NCBI GenBank assembly: GCA_002793195.1
Contig: PFPT01000004.1
Span: 1 to 64,000, forward strand
Direction of reading: 5' to 3'
Origin: Gammaproteobacteria bacterium CG_4_10_14_0_2_um_filter_38_22
GTDB taxonomy: Bacteria; Pseudomonadota; Gammaproteobacteria; Coxiellales; Coxiellaceae
Length of the DNA: 64,000 nucleotides
Position 1 is the first letter of the stretch; every line of letters begins with the position of its first letter. Shown piece by piece: positions 50,969 to 60,849 of the stretch. The position numbers were made by a program, and so were the translations under genes. The notes beneath the pieces were generated by a model. The model was not told the origin of the DNA. It made no database searches and saw nothing but the letters and a program-made list of their open reading frames with translations.

Positions 50969-51910
50969 TTATAATTTTCGTAACTTCACTTGCGCTACCG
51001 CATGATGAATGTCTTTTTTCAAAATCAATTGCGCACGCTCACGATTAGGTAAAATATTTTGAAATAAATTCACTTCATTGATTTCATACCAAACACGCTC
51101 TGAAAATTTTAATACTTCTTCTGGATTCATTTTGGATAAATAATGAAAATGTGCTTTTGGATTACGGAAAGTAGTTTGTGAAAATTTAACAACACGATTC
51201 ACATACCACTGCTTAATCACATCCACCTCAGCATCAACAAAAATAGAGAAGTCAAAAAAATCAGAGACAAACAAAGAAGGCTGCTGTCCCAATTTAGCCA
51301 TGCCTGTTTGCAAAATATTTAATCCTTCAAGAATCAAAATATCGGGTTTGTTCACCTCAACAAACTCATCTGGGATAATGTCATAAGATTGGTGCGAATA
51401 AACGGGTGCTTTTACCTTATTTTTTCCTGACTTTACTTCTTGCATGAATTGTAACAAAGCAGCCAGATCATAACTTTCCGGAAAACCTTTTCGATTCATC
51501 AGCCCTTGCTCTTCAAGCACCTCATTTGAATACAAAAACCCATCTGTTGTGACAACAGTCACGCTCGGATGATCAGGCCAACGTGATAACAAGGCCTTCA
51601 AGACACGAGAAGTTGTACTTTTTCCTACTGCAACACTACCGGCAACGCCGATAATGTACGGCACCTTGGGTTCTGGTATGCCTAAAAACTGCTGACTGGC
51701 TTTATGTAATGACTGCATACCCGTCACATACAAACTCAACAGACGCGACAAAGGTAAGTAAATCTCCACCACCTCACGTAATGAAACTGTTTCATTCTGA
51801 CCATGCAATGCATCTAGATCTGCTTCGTTAAGCGTTAATGGGGCATCATGACGAAAAGCAAGCCACTCTTTGCGTGAAAAAGTCAGATAAGCGCTTTGAC
51901 CCAGACTCAT
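50969..51910 (-). CDS. coaA: pantothenate kinase, type I
   Basis: First step of coenzyme A synthesis, phosphorylating pantothenate. It has 313 residues (E. coli 316). Walker A is GVAGSVAVGKSTTSRVL; further motifs are TTDGFLYSN, GFPESYDLAALLQF, PVYSHQSYDI and LILEGLNIL. The ATG at 51910 is preceded by AGAAGA and gives the usual N-terminus; a TTG at 51955 is rejected. It is divergent from tamA across a 111-base promoter region. Confidence 0.94.
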   Translation of the reverse strand: MSLGQSAYLTFSRKEWLAFRHDAPLTLNEADLDALHGQNETVSLREVVEIYLPLSRLLSLYVTGMQSLHKASQQFLGIPEPKVPYIIGVAGSVAVGKSTTSRVLKALLSRWPDHPSVTVVTTDGFLYSNEVLEEQGLMNRKGFPESYDLAALLQFMQEVKSGKNKVKAPVYSHQSYDIIPDEFVEVNKPDILILEGLNILQTGMAKLGQQPSLFVSDFFDFSIFVDAEVDVIKQWYVNRVVKFSQTTFRNPKAHFHYLSKMNPEEVLKFSERVWYEINEVNLFQNILPNRERAQLILKKDIHHAVAQVKLRKL

Positions 51911-51984
51911 AGAAATATCTTCTTTAAAAAGTGAAAGATGCGCTACTTTAGGCAAAACACACTATAAAATCAATTGCGTTTTCA

Positions 51985-52013
51985 TTCGCATCTACGTGCC
52001 TAATCGGTATAAT
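51985..52013 (+). promoter_or_regulatory. tamA promoter, predicted leaderless
   Basis: TTCGCA (51985-51990, 4 of 6) and a perfect TATAAT (52008-52013) are 17 bases apart. Transcription should begin at about 52020, while the tamA ATG is at 52022. No ribosome-site sequence lies between, so the mRNA is predicted to have almost no leader. Confidence 0.55.
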
Positions 52014-52021
52014 CATTCGTA

Positions 52022-53761
52022 ATGAGACAGTTCACATTCAACATAATAAGCATTATTCTTCTGTGCATTACGATCACAGCGTCTGCTTTCGCAACCAGCA
52101 AACATTATTTACCGCTAACATACCAACTAAACGGCATTGACAACCCCAATGCACAAAAAAACGCAGCCACCGCGCTCGACAATTTGAAAAACCAACTGGC
52201 CTTTCCTTTAACACCAGCAGAAAGACGACATTTTTATGATAAAGCGCCCCAAGTCATCAAACGCGCCATCACGCCGTTTGGTTATTTTAAAAGTAACGTA
52301 CAAGAATCCATGCAACAAACCAAAAGAACTTGGATGGCCACTTTCAATGTAACGCCCGGCCCCTTATTACCCATCACCCGCATTCAAATTCAAATCCAAG
52401 GTGCTGGTAAAAACGATTCTAAGTTTCAACATCAAATTGCATACCCTCCTTTCAAAGTAGGAGAACCGTTAATTACCAAAAAATATGACTCATTGAAAAC
52501 TGATTTATTTGATCTCGCTACGGATCGCGGTTATTTTCAAGCAAAAATGGTTAAAAGTCAGATCAGAATTGATTTAGCAAAATATCAAGCAGCCATCGTT
52601 ATTATTTTTAATACTGGACCACGATACCATTTTGGTAAAACCACTTTTTCCAAATCCCCTTTTCACGAAAGCTTTTTGCGGCGTTTTTTAAGTTACAAAC
52701 AAGGTGAGTATTATCATGCAAAAAAATTAGAAAACACCAAAGAAGGCTACGTCTCAAGCAACCTATTTGATCAAGTCATTATTAAAGCTGATACCAAGCA
52801 TGCAAAAAATGATGTTGTGCCTATACGCATTGATTTTATTCCACGTAAAGCAAAAGAATACACGCTGGGTTTAGGTTACGGCACTGACACCGGTGTTCGA
52901 GGAACAGTTGGTGTGACATTACGAAGAATAGGAGGAAATGGGCATCGCTTCCACACCTTGTTACGCGCATCACCTGACAATAGCGGATTCACAGCACAAT
53001 ATTTAATTCCTGGCATTGATCCTGCACATGATTTACTGACCTTCGGTGCTGGCGTAAGTAACATGTCACAATCCACTGGCTCTGCACGAAATGCAAAACT
53101 GGCAGTAGGATATACGCTGTCTCATGGTCACTGGCGCACCTCATTGTCGCTAGCGTATTTAAATGAACGATACAACCTTGTTAACTTACCTAAAACATCA
53201 ACTGAACTGGTTTATCCAACATTAGGTTTTAAATATTTAAATACAGATCATCATAGAAACCCACATCAAGGTATCAGCTTGAATACCCAGTTTGCAGTTG
53301 GAAGTAAACAAGTGCTTTCACAAACTGACTTTTTTCAAGTACGCACAAATCTTAATACGCTCTACACGATTGAAAAAACACACACTCGCTTATTATTCCG
53401 CACGGAATTAGGTCACACAAATATCAATAATCTCACTCAACTACCATTATCACTACAATTATTTGCGGGCGGCTCACACAGTGTGCGCGGTTATTCCTAC
53501 AACTCAATTGGTCCTGGTAGAAATTTAGTGGTTGCCAGCACTGAAGTACAGCAACGTCTGTTCGGCGATTTTTATTTAGCCGCTTTTTCAGATGCAGGCA
53601 CGGTTGGTAACAAAAATATTTTTCATCAAATTCATGTTGGTGTCGGCCCAGGTCTTGCATGGATTAGTACGATCGGCACAATTGAATTAACTATTGGACA
53701 AGCCATTACACAACCCAATAAACCGTGGTCAATACAATTTACAATGGGGAGTGTTTTATAA
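52022..53761 (+). CDS. tamA: translocation and assembly module outer-membrane subunit TamA
   Basis: Omp85-family outer-membrane protein that, with TamB, inserts outer-membrane proteins and moves phospholipids. It has 579 residues (E. coli 577). A signal peptide (to about residue 24, SAFA) precedes three POTRA domains (about 33-270), then a 16-strand barrel domain with YTLGLGYGTDTG at its beginning, and the conserved lid motif GGSHSVRGYSYNSIGP. The stop overlaps the tamB start (TAATG). Confidence 0.92.
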   Translation: MRQFTFNIISIILLCITITASAFATSKHYLPLTYQLNGIDNPNAQKNAATALDNLKNQLAFPLTPAERRHFYDKAPQVIKRAITPFGYFKSNVQESMQQTKRTWMATFNVTPGPLLPITRIQIQIQGAGKNDSKFQHQIAYPPFKVGEPLITKKYDSLKTDLFDLATDRGYFQAKMVKSQIRIDLAKYQAAIVIIFNTGPRYHFGKTTFSKSPFHESFLRRFLSYKQGEYYHAKKLENTKEGYVSSNLFDQVIIKADTKHAKNDVVPIRIDFIPRKAKEYTLGLGYGTDTGVRGTVGVTLRRIGGNGHRFHTLLRASPDNSGFTAQYLIPGIDPAHDLLTFGAGVSNMSQSTGSARNAKLAVGYTLSHGHWRTSLSLAYLNERYNLVNLPKTSTELVYPTLGFKYLNTDHHRNPHQGISLNTQFAVGSKQVLSQTDFFQVRTNLNTLYTIEKTHTRLLFRTELGHTNINNLTQLPLSLQLFAGGSHSVRGYSYNSIGPGRNLVVASTEVQQRLFGDFYLAAFSDAGTVGNKNIFHQIHVGVGPGLAWISTIGTIELTIGQAITQPNKPWSIQFTMGSVL

Positions 53762-56502
53762 TGAAAACCGTATTGCGCACCCTTTTCTTATTTTTGATTT
53801 TAATTGCAGGAATACTGACTTTTCTACTCACGCCCATGGGATTAAAGTTAAGTCTTGATGCCACTAATTATTTTTTGCCAGGAAAGTTAACGATCCAAAA
53901 AATTTCCGGCATTATTATTGGCCCCATTGATATCAAACAACTGCATTACGTCAACAAAACAGAAAACATCGAGATTGGTCAATTGAATTTTGATTGGTAT
54001 CCTACTGCGTTACTGAAACGTGAATTTCACATCAGCAAACTCAATATTGATCATTTACACATCACCACCAAAGACAATGCATCAGTAAATCAATGGACGC
54101 CAAAAAATATAGAAAAAAAAGCACGATCATTAATCAATAGTTTTAAAGAACCGCATGCTGTTTTTTCTTTGGCGATTGATCAAGCACACTTATCTAATTT
54201 ACAGCTCAATAATTTACAAAAAAAATCAGTTGTGCGCATTTCATCCATCAATCTGCATACCCAATTCACTCAGAAAAAATGGGATGCTGCATTAGTTATT
54301 GCTATTCAACAACCCCATCCTTTTTTATTAAAATTACAAATCTATGGTAACCCTGCGCATTACCAAACACACCTGTCTCTTCAAGGTGCACATACAAATT
54401 GGAATCTAATGGGTATTGGAGATAAGCAGCATTTATCTCTCAATACAGAAAAAAACAAACTATTGAATGGCACGCTTGATATGCATTTGCAATTACATTG
54501 GCAAACAGCCATGCAATGGCAAGGACATATTCACGCCAATCAAATCAACTTCTCGCTGATTAATCCCAATTGGATAAATCATTTTTCAATGCAAATAAAC
54601 AGCAATGGTGATAATGCAAAGCCCTTTTCTACCACATCCGATATTCACGTCTCCATGCCCAATGGCACATTTCATCTATCAATTAAACATCAAAAAATAT
54701 GGCATATTACCTGGCATTTTAAAATGCATGCCTTATCGCATTGGTTTGACAAGACATCCGGGTATGCTGAATCACGCGGGAAAATCGACGGTGATTTAAC
54801 CAATCCACATTTCAATATTTTCTTTCACAGCACATTACATACGAAAAAAGAAAAACTACATGACATTCAAGCTACGTTATCCGGTGATTTTAAAAAACAT
54901 ATATTGCGTTCTGATATTGTTTACCAAAAACAAAAAATGCATCTTCAACTAGATGGTGATTGGCATGATCAACAGTGGATTGGCAATTTAAAAAAGCTCA
55001 CTATTATCACATCACCTCAACAAGTATGGCATCTCAACAAACCTACTCACATCATGGTGACAAAAAAAGTAATCACAATAACACCTCTCTGTTTGGTATT
55101 ACCAAATGCGGGCGATATCTGCATAACAGGAAAATCGATCAATCAAAAACTCGATGCATCCATCAACATCAATATCCATCATTTTAATTGGTTACAGGTC
55201 TGGGCAAGAAACTTGCATATCCCCAAAGGAAAACTACACGCTCACTTTAAAATAGCAGGAGATATCAATCACCCCAAAATTACAGGTGCACTAGAGTTGA
55301 ATCAAGGCAGCATTATTTTCCCACGTTTAAATTTAACATTACATAATATCAGCGCAGCCATTTTAAGTGATGGCAAAATCCTCAACTTTACCGCAAGCGC
55401 TGACTCACTCAATCAACCAGTTCAACTAAAAGGGTTTGTTGATTTATTTCAACCAATAATTTCAGGGCAAATTACCATCACCTCAAATCATTTTCCAATT
55501 ATCAATACCGAAGAATACGCTGTTTTTGTGTCTTCTGATTTAAATGTGGCTATCAAAGGCAATCAAATCTCTGTTACGGGTCAAATTAATATTCCTAAAG
55601 CACGCATTCAACCTAATGATTACCAAACGGTTGAAACATTACCAGCAAATGATGTTGTTTATGTTGGCGACATCACGCCACCACCCATTCCATTTTGGAA
55701 AACACAAGTGGATATCATGCTGCACATTGGAAATGATGTGCATCTCAAAGCTTCCGGTATTACCGCACAGCTCGGAGGATCTATTCGTCTTCAACAAGGC
55801 AGCACAGGGGATTTTTTTGGCACAGGACAAATCACTGCACAAAAAGGGGTTTACTCGCTTTACGGACAAACACTCACTGTTTCACCTGATTCCAGCTTAA
55901 ATTTCACGCATAGCTTAATCAATAACCCCACGCTTAACATTAAAGCAAGCAAAGTCATTCAATCCATTAGTACACTGGGTTTTTCTGGATTTTCTGGATT
56001 TTCAAGAGACAATTTAATTGTTGGTGTTGAACTGCAGGGTTCCATAAAAAGCCCTAAAGTCACTTTTTTCTCTAATCGCGCGAATTTGTCACAAGCCAAT
56101 ATCCTATCTTATTTACTACTGGGTTATAGCAATTCATCTAGCACAGCGGGCAACACTGATCTCTTAATACGTGCACTAGGCGCAATAGATCTGAAAAGTC
56201 AGGGATTATTAGGCAAAGAAAATATTGCATCACAAATTCAATCTGGCTTGGGATTAAATGAATTGGGCGTTGAATCAGAAACAACCGTTGATGCGTTAGG
56301 CAATCCGCTCGATAAACAATCAGCTTTTGTTGTTGGGAAAAGTTTGTCACGTCATTTTTATGTGCGATACAGTTTTGGATTGCTCACACCCGTTAATGTA
56401 TTTGAATTGCGCTATCTCTTTAATGAAAACTGGGCTATCCAAACAGACTCCAGCTCACTCGGCAACGGCGCCGATATTTTGTATACCATCTCCACCGATT
56501 AA
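53761..56502 (+). CDS. tamB: translocation and assembly module inner-membrane subunit TamB
   Basis: Large AsmA-like periplasm-spanning protein anchored by one N-terminal helix (TLFLFLILIAGILTFLL). The long repeat region forms a beta-groove; the C-terminal DUF490 domain covers roughly the last 330 residues and ends with a barrel-like YVRYSFGLLTPVNVFELRY. It has 913 residues against about 1259 in E. coli, so the groove is shorter. The start chosen overlaps the tamA stop by one base. A 9-base repeat (55981-56005) encodes FSGFSGFS. The last 48 bases overlap the convergent ampG gene. Confidence 0.9.
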   Translation: MKTVLRTLFLFLILIAGILTFLLTPMGLKLSLDATNYFLPGKLTIQKISGIIIGPIDIKQLHYVNKTENIEIGQLNFDWYPTALLKREFHISKLNIDHLHITTKDNASVNQWTPKNIEKKARSLINSFKEPHAVFSLAIDQAHLSNLQLNNLQKKSVVRISSINLHTQFTQKKWDAALVIAIQQPHPFLLKLQIYGNPAHYQTHLSLQGAHTNWNLMGIGDKQHLSLNTEKNKLLNGTLDMHLQLHWQTAMQWQGHIHANQINFSLINPNWINHFSMQINSNGDNAKPFSTTSDIHVSMPNGTFHLSIKHQKIWHITWHFKMHALSHWFDKTSGYAESRGKIDGDLTNPHFNIFFHSTLHTKKEKLHDIQATLSGDFKKHILRSDIVYQKQKMHLQLDGDWHDQQWIGNLKKLTIITSPQQVWHLNKPTHIMVTKKVITITPLCLVLPNAGDICITGKSINQKLDASININIHHFNWLQVWARNLHIPKGKLHAHFKIAGDINHPKITGALELNQGSIIFPRLNLTLHNISAAILSDGKILNFTASADSLNQPVQLKGFVDLFQPIISGQITITSNHFPIINTEEYAVFVSSDLNVAIKGNQISVTGQINIPKARIQPNDYQTVETLPANDVVYVGDITPPPIPFWKTQVDIMLHIGNDVHLKASGITAQLGGSIRLQQGSTGDFFGTGQITAQKGVYSLYGQTLTVSPDSSLNFTHSLINNPTLNIKASKVIQSISTLGFSGFSGFSRDNLIVGVELQGSIKSPKVTFFSNRANLSQANILSYLLLGYSNSSSTAGNTDLLIRALGAIDLKSQGLLGKENIASQIQSGLGLNELGVESETTVDALGNPLDKQSAFVVGKSLSRHFYVRYSFGLLTPVNVFELRYLFNENWAIQTDSSSLGNGADILYTISTD

Positions 56503-57702
56503 AACCATACTTTTTAAATACGTCAGAATAATTAACGATGGCAGCCCAATGATTGCTGAAAAGATATAAAAATCCACCCAACCCCAGTGTTGCACTAATT
56601 CTGCAGAAACAGGACCAATAAAAATTCGACCCAATGCAGCAACCGCTGAAAACAAAGCATATTGTGTTGCCGTATAACGACGATCGCATAAATTCATTAA
56701 AAAAACCAAAAAGGCGATTGTTCCTAATGCGCTAAAAAAATTTTCACCAAAAATGGCGATTGACATTACGATCAGATTTTTCCCAACAACTGCAATCCAG
56801 GCATATAACAAATTTGAACTCATTTGCAAAATACCAAAAATCCATAGCGAACGATACACTCCAAAATAAGGAATTAAAAAACCACCTAAGACACTGCCTA
56901 AAAATAAAGCGAGAATGCCCGCTACTTTACTGATCGCGCCAATTTGAACCAAACTGAAGCCCACGCCTCGAATTAAAAAAGTAGTATTAAGCGATAATGC
57001 CATTGCATCACATAATTTATAAATGACAATAAAAACCAAAATGAGCACTGCGTTTTTTCTAGTAAAAAAAGAACGCATCGGTTCAATCATAGCTTGTTTT
57101 AAGGTGTGAGGCTGATGTTGTGCCTCAATAGGATTAGGCGCTATTTTTGTTATTAATAGCAATCCAACAAAACAACCCGACATCATTAAATACATGGCAC
57201 GCCAACCCACTTTGGCTGCAAAAATAAGTGCAAACGCACCAGAAACCATCATCGCGATACGATAGGCAATAATATAAACTGATGTACCTAACGCTTTTTC
57301 TTGGTCGGGCAATAATTCTGTTCGATAGGCATCAAATGCCGTATCTTGCGTTGAAGAAAAAAGAGCGACACATAATGCAATCACCGCTAACAATAAAGGT
57401 GTTTTCTCAGGATGCAAAAATGCCATGAAAGCAAATGACAATGCCAATGCCAATTGCATGATAAAAATCCAACTACGACGGCGCCCCATTTTAATTGGCA
57501 TCCAACGATCTAAAAAAGGAGCCCATAAAAATTTATAAGCATAAGGCTGGCCCACCAATGTCAACCAGCCAATCGTCACAATGCTCACACCCGTAACGGT
57601 GTACCATGCTTGCAACGTTGAGCTGATTAATGCCAGCGGCAACCCTGATGAAAAACCCAAAAATAGAATAGCTATTAAGCGGCGATTCAAATACTGACGC
57701 AT
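56455..57702 (-). CDS. ampG: AmpG-like muropeptide permease (MFS)
   Basis: Inner-membrane transporter importing GlcNAc-anhydro-muropeptides for cell-wall recycling. It has 415 residues and about 12 helices; E. coli AmpG has 491 and two extra helices. AmpG signatures: LGFSSGLPLALISSTLQAW near the N-terminus, YAYKFLWAPFLDRW, RRRSWI, and SSTQDTAFDAYRTELL. AGGGA precedes the ATG at 57702. The C-terminus overlaps tamB tail to tail by 48 bases. Confidence 0.85.
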   Translation of the reverse strand: MRQYLNRRLIAILFLGFSSGLPLALISSTLQAWYTVTGVSIVTIGWLTLVGQPYAYKFLWAPFLDRWMPIKMGRRRSWIFIMQLALALSFAFMAFLHPEKTPLLLAVIALCVALFSSTQDTAFDAYRTELLPDQEKALGTSVYIIAYRIAMMVSGAFALIFAAKVGWRAMYLMMSGCFVGLLLITKIAPNPIEAQHQPHTLKQAMIEPMRSFFTRKNAVLILVFIVIYKLCDAMALSLNTTFLIRGVGFSLVQIGAISKVAGILALFLGSVLGGFLIPYFGVYRSLWIFGILQMSSNLLYAWIAVVGKNLIVMSIAIFGENFFSALGTIAFLVFLMNLCDRRYTATQYALFSAVAALGRIFIGPVSAELVQHWGWVDFYIFSAIIGLPSLIILTYLKSMVLIGGDGIQNIGAVAE

Positions 57703-57765
57703 GCAAATTCCCTTTGGTATCCATGAGTGGTAAAATTCCAAAAGAGTAACATATCGAGATTAGCC

Positions 57766-59136
57766 ATGGAAATTAGTGTATTTGATTTATTTTCAATTGG
57801 TATTGGACCATCTAGTTCACACACTGTTGGACCCATGCGCGCTGCCAATGCATTTTTACAGTTACACTCAGAAGCTGAATTTGAAAAAATACACACGCTC
57901 ACTGTACGCTTGCATGGATCGCTTGCATTTACCGGCATTGGACATGGCACTGATAAAGCCATTTTAATGGGACTAGAAGGCGAACTACCTGAATCGATTG
58001 ATCCTTTCATAACAGATGAGCGCGTTGAAAAAATAATCGCTGATAAAAAAATAAAGTTACTCAACAAACACCTCATCACTTTTGATCACGATAACAATCT
58101 TATTTTTGATTATGAAAATGTCTTGCCGCACCATCCCAACGGCATGACTTTTATTTCCCATGATCAAAACAAAAAAATTATTCGCTCTGAAATTTATTAT
58201 TCTGTTGGTGGCGGATTTATTGTATCTGATACCCAATTAAAAAATCCGGCGACTCTACCACAGCATACCTTACCCTTTAAATTTGATTCTGCTACAGAAT
58301 TATTATCACATTGTAAAAAATTAAACTGCTCTATTGCAGAATTGATGATGAAAAATGAATTAACCTGGCTGGATGAAAAAACCATTCGTGAGAAATTAAT
58401 TCACATTGCGGATATCATGACAGAATGCATTCAAAATGGCTGCACAACGACAACCACTATTTTACCCGGCGGTTTAAAAGTGCGACGTCGTGCACCTCAC
58501 TTATTTGAAAAATTAAAAAACGCAGGTGATCCTAAGCTCAAAGGCACTTTATTGATGGAATGGCTCGATTTATATGCGATTGCGGTCAATGAAGAAAATG
58601 CAGCAGGACATCGCGTTGTAACAGCACCTACCAATGGTGCTGCAGGCATTATTCCATCAGTACTGGAATACATGAAACATTTTTATTTTGATACAGATGA
58701 AAAAAAATGTGAGTTTTTATTAACGGCAGGTGCCATTGGCATTTTATACAAAAAAAATGCATCCATTTCTGGCGCAGAAATGGGATGCCAAGGTGAAGTA
58801 GGTGTCGCTTGCTCTATGGCAGCAGGCGCACTAACCGCAGTGCTGGACGGCACGATCAACCAAGTAGAGAACGCAGCAGAAATAGGAATGGAACATAATT
58901 TAGGATTAACCTGTGATCCTGTAAAAGGGTTGGTTCAAATTCCCTGTATCGAACGTAATGCAATGGGTGCTGTAAAAGCGGTTAATGCAACACAATTGGC
59001 ACTTGCCGGCGATGGCGAGCATAAAGTATCACTTGATATGGTGATTAATACCATGCGTGAAATCGGTAACAACATGAGCACAAAATACAAAGAAACATCG
59101 CAAGGTGGCTTAGCCGTCAATGTCATTGAATGTTAA
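57766..59136 (+). CDS. sdaA: L-serine dehydratase (iron-sulfur type)
   Basis: Deaminates L-serine to pyruvate and ammonia using a [4Fe-4S] cluster. It has 457 residues, single-chain like E. coli SdaA (454). The beta-like N-terminal half starts [20 protein letters not shown]; the alpha-like half has [15 protein letters not shown] and the cysteines [17 protein letters not shown] and [16 protein letters not shown] expected for the cluster. The start at 57766 fits the family N-terminus. It is divergent from ampG. The enzyme would feed pyruvate from serine, a common carbon source of intracellular gammaproteobacteria. Confidence 0.93.
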   Translation: MEISVFDLFSIGIGPSSSHTVGPMRAANAFLQLHSEAEFEKIHTLTVRLHGSLAFTGIGHGTDKAILMGLEGELPESIDPFITDERVEKIIADKKIKLLNKHLITFDHDNNLIFDYENVLPHHPNGMTFISHDQNKKIIRSEIYYSVGGGFIVSDTQLKNPATLPQHTLPFKFDSATELLSHCKKLNCSIAELMMKNELTWLDEKTIREKLIHIADIMTECIQNGCTTTTTILPGGLKVRRRAPHLFEKLKNAGDPKLKGTLLMEWLDLYAIAVNEENAAGHRVVTAPTNGAAGIIPSVLEYMKHFYFDTDEKKCEFLLTAGAIGILYKKNASISGAEMGCQGEVGVACSMAAGALTAVLDGTINQVENAAEIGMEHNLGLTCDPVKGLVQIPCIERNAMGAVKAVNATQLALAGDGEHKVSLDMVINTMREIGNNMSTKYKETSQGGLAVNVIEC

Positions 59137-59156
59137 AAAAATAGTGCAATGGGTTT

Positions 59157-59927
59157 TTATGATTCCGAACGAAGGTCAGGGCTGACAGCAACAAAAATGG
59201 GCTCCTTCCTTGAAACTGTTTGCCTCGGCTGAGGTTGTTGCATACCACATATAAATTCAATTCTTCTTTTTCCTTCTTCAAAATTGTTTAATAACGTCTT
59301 ATGAAAATTAGACCTGAAAACATAAGCACATGCTAAGCTACCAAGCATCAGTGCTAACAACGAACCTCCTACAATCTGACCAACTTTATCTTTTGAAGCA
59401 ACGGATCCCAATAATATCCCGCCACCAACACAATATAATATAAGAGCTAAGACATAGAAAAAACCAACACAACCAGTTGTTCTCTTTTTCTTATAAAAAA
59501 AATACACTTCTAATTTTCTTAATAATAGATCCTGAATTACACCATCAGGGCCTTTAATCGGTCTCACCTTCAGTTCTAATCCAACTCTTTCTTGACTAAG
59601 GCTATCTAATGCACGCTTCACTTTTTTCGAAACGCAGGTTAATAGCAAAAAAAGATGCACTTGTCGAAGTTGGTATCCATTCATTTCTCTCCCTCTCAGT
59701 ATATCCTCTTGATACGCTTGAACAGAATTATCGGAGATGACAACATGAGCAACATATTTTAAAATAATAGCAATGAGATCTTCTATCTCCCAAGGTGATC
59801 TTGGTGGCGCCACACAAGGAATAATTGGTGGCATAGACACAACAGCAGCACCATATTCTCTGCACTGTTCCTGATTAGGCAGTGGTCTTTTACTTGATTC
59901 ATTTTCACGACTCATAATATAGCTCAT
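59157..59927 (-). CDS. F-box-like membrane protein, unknown function
   Basis: A 256-residue protein I do not recognise as a whole. Residues 40-110 resemble a divergent F-box: PPRSPWEIEDLIAIILKYV, then, after an insert, LRQVHLFLLLTCVSKKVKRA, which mirrors the LP-x-E ... L-x-x-x-CK-x-W-x-x pattern. Two close membrane helices follow (about 152-175 and 183-204). The tail is charged and proline-rich. F-box effectors hijack host ubiquitin ligases in Legionella and Coxiella relatives, but this likeness is weak and made by eye. Start is 59927 or 59915. Confidence 0.5.
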   Translation of the reverse strand: MSYIMSRENESSKRPLPNQEQCREYGAAVVSMPPIIPCVAPPRSPWEIEDLIAIILKYVAHVVISDNSVQAYQEDILRGREMNGYQLRQVHLFLLLTCVSKKVKRALDSLSQERVGLELKVRPIKGPDGVIQDLLLRKLEVYFFYKKKRTTGCVGFFYVLALILYCVGGGILLGSVASKDKVGQIVGGSLLALMLGSLACAYVFRSNFHKTLLNNFEEGKRRIEFICGMQQPQPRQTVSRKEPIFVAVSPDLRSES

Positions 59928-60005
59928 TCCACTTTACTATTTATTACTTATTTAAATACTAATCTTAAGCAACACAGATGGTTTTTAAAAAAACCAATTT
60001 TTTAT

Positions 60006-60752
60006 TCATGCTATTTTCTTTTTTCGCTTAAATAATTTTCTAAACACCAGCATTGCTGGTCCTGATAACACATACAAACCAAATACCGCTAAAAACACAT
60101 CTTGTGGATCAAGTGCCACAAATGCAAGCACCAATACAATAATTACCACAGCTAAAAAAGGAATTTTGTCGCGCGCATCGAAATCTTTAAAACTACGAAA
60201 AGGAATGGTGCTCACTTTCAACAACGCGACTATCAGCGTAATACCTAAAATAATACTTTTGATACTATCGCCAGTAATATCATACTTCGTACAAAACCAT
60301 AAAATACTGGCAATAAACCCAGCAGCCATCGTTGTTGTTAATCCACGCGAGTAACGCTTGTCTTCATGGTCATCCATACTTAAAAAACGCGCCAATCGCA
60401 GCGCTGTGCAAACCGTATAAATAAAAGCAACCAACCAACCTACTTTACCTACTCCTGCCAAAGACCATTCATATAAAACCAAAGCAGGCGTCACACCAAA
60501 GCAAATCATGTCAGACATATTGTCCATTTGCGCGCCAAATTCACTTTGAGTCTGCGTTAAACGAGCAACACGTCCATCTAGCCCATCTAATAGCATTGCA
60601 ATAAAAATGGCGATTGCGGCTGTTTGAAAATCACCATACGTCGAAGATACAATCGCATAAAACCCGGCAAACATAGCGCCAACAGTAAATAAATTGGGTA
60701 ACAAATAGATACCCCGGGAACGAATGCTTAAATTGGGCTTTTCATCTCTCAT
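60006..60752 (-). CDS. pssA: CDP-diacylglycerol--serine O-phosphatidyltransferase
   Basis: Makes phosphatidylserine, the precursor of phosphatidylethanolamine. It belongs to the CDP-alcohol phosphatidyltransferase family (the membrane type, not the E. coli soluble PLD type): motif DGLDGRVARLTQTQSEFGAQ with the following MDNMSD supplies the DxxDGxxAR...GxxxDxxxD set. About seven helices. AGGTG precedes the ATG at 60752 (248 residues). It is divergent from the DUF3579-clsB pair. Confidence 0.9.
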   Translation of the reverse strand: MRDEKPNLSIRSRGIYLLPNLFTVGAMFAGFYAIVSSTYGDFQTAAIAIFIAMLLDGLDGRVARLTQTQSEFGAQMDNMSDMICFGVTPALVLYEWSLAGVGKVGWLVAFIYTVCTALRLARFLSMDDHEDKRYSRGLTTTMAAGFIASILWFCTKYDITGDSIKSIILGITLIVALLKVSTIPFRSFKDFDARDKIPFLAVVIIVLVLAFVALDPQDVFLAVFGLYVLSGPAMLVFRKLFKRKKKIA

Positions 60753-60774
60753 TCTAACACCTTCATTTTTATGT

Positions 60775-60791
60775 ATAATGGCGGCCATTAT
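60775..60791. promoter_or_regulatory. 17-base palindrome in the pssA-clsB intergenic region
   Basis: ATAATGGC and GCCATTAT flank one base, perfectly symmetrical. It overlaps a plus-strand TATAAT box (60774-60779), so a bound regulator would affect the promoter of the DUF3579-clsB operon and perhaps pssA. Confidence 0.45.
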
Positions 60792-60804
60792 CCAAACCGT
60801 CACC

Positions 60805-60826
60805 AGAGCAAGTGCGCACTTACTCT
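60805..60826. promoter_or_regulatory. 22-base dyad in the pssA-clsB intergenic region
   Basis: AGAG-c-AAGTGC and GCACTT-a-CTCT form a dyad with one mismatch pair. On the plus strand it is followed by TTTTAG, so it could be an operator or a weak attenuator hairpin in the leader of the DUF3579 gene. Confidence 0.4.
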
Positions 60827-60849
60827 TTTAGGGCTACAATAATAACACT

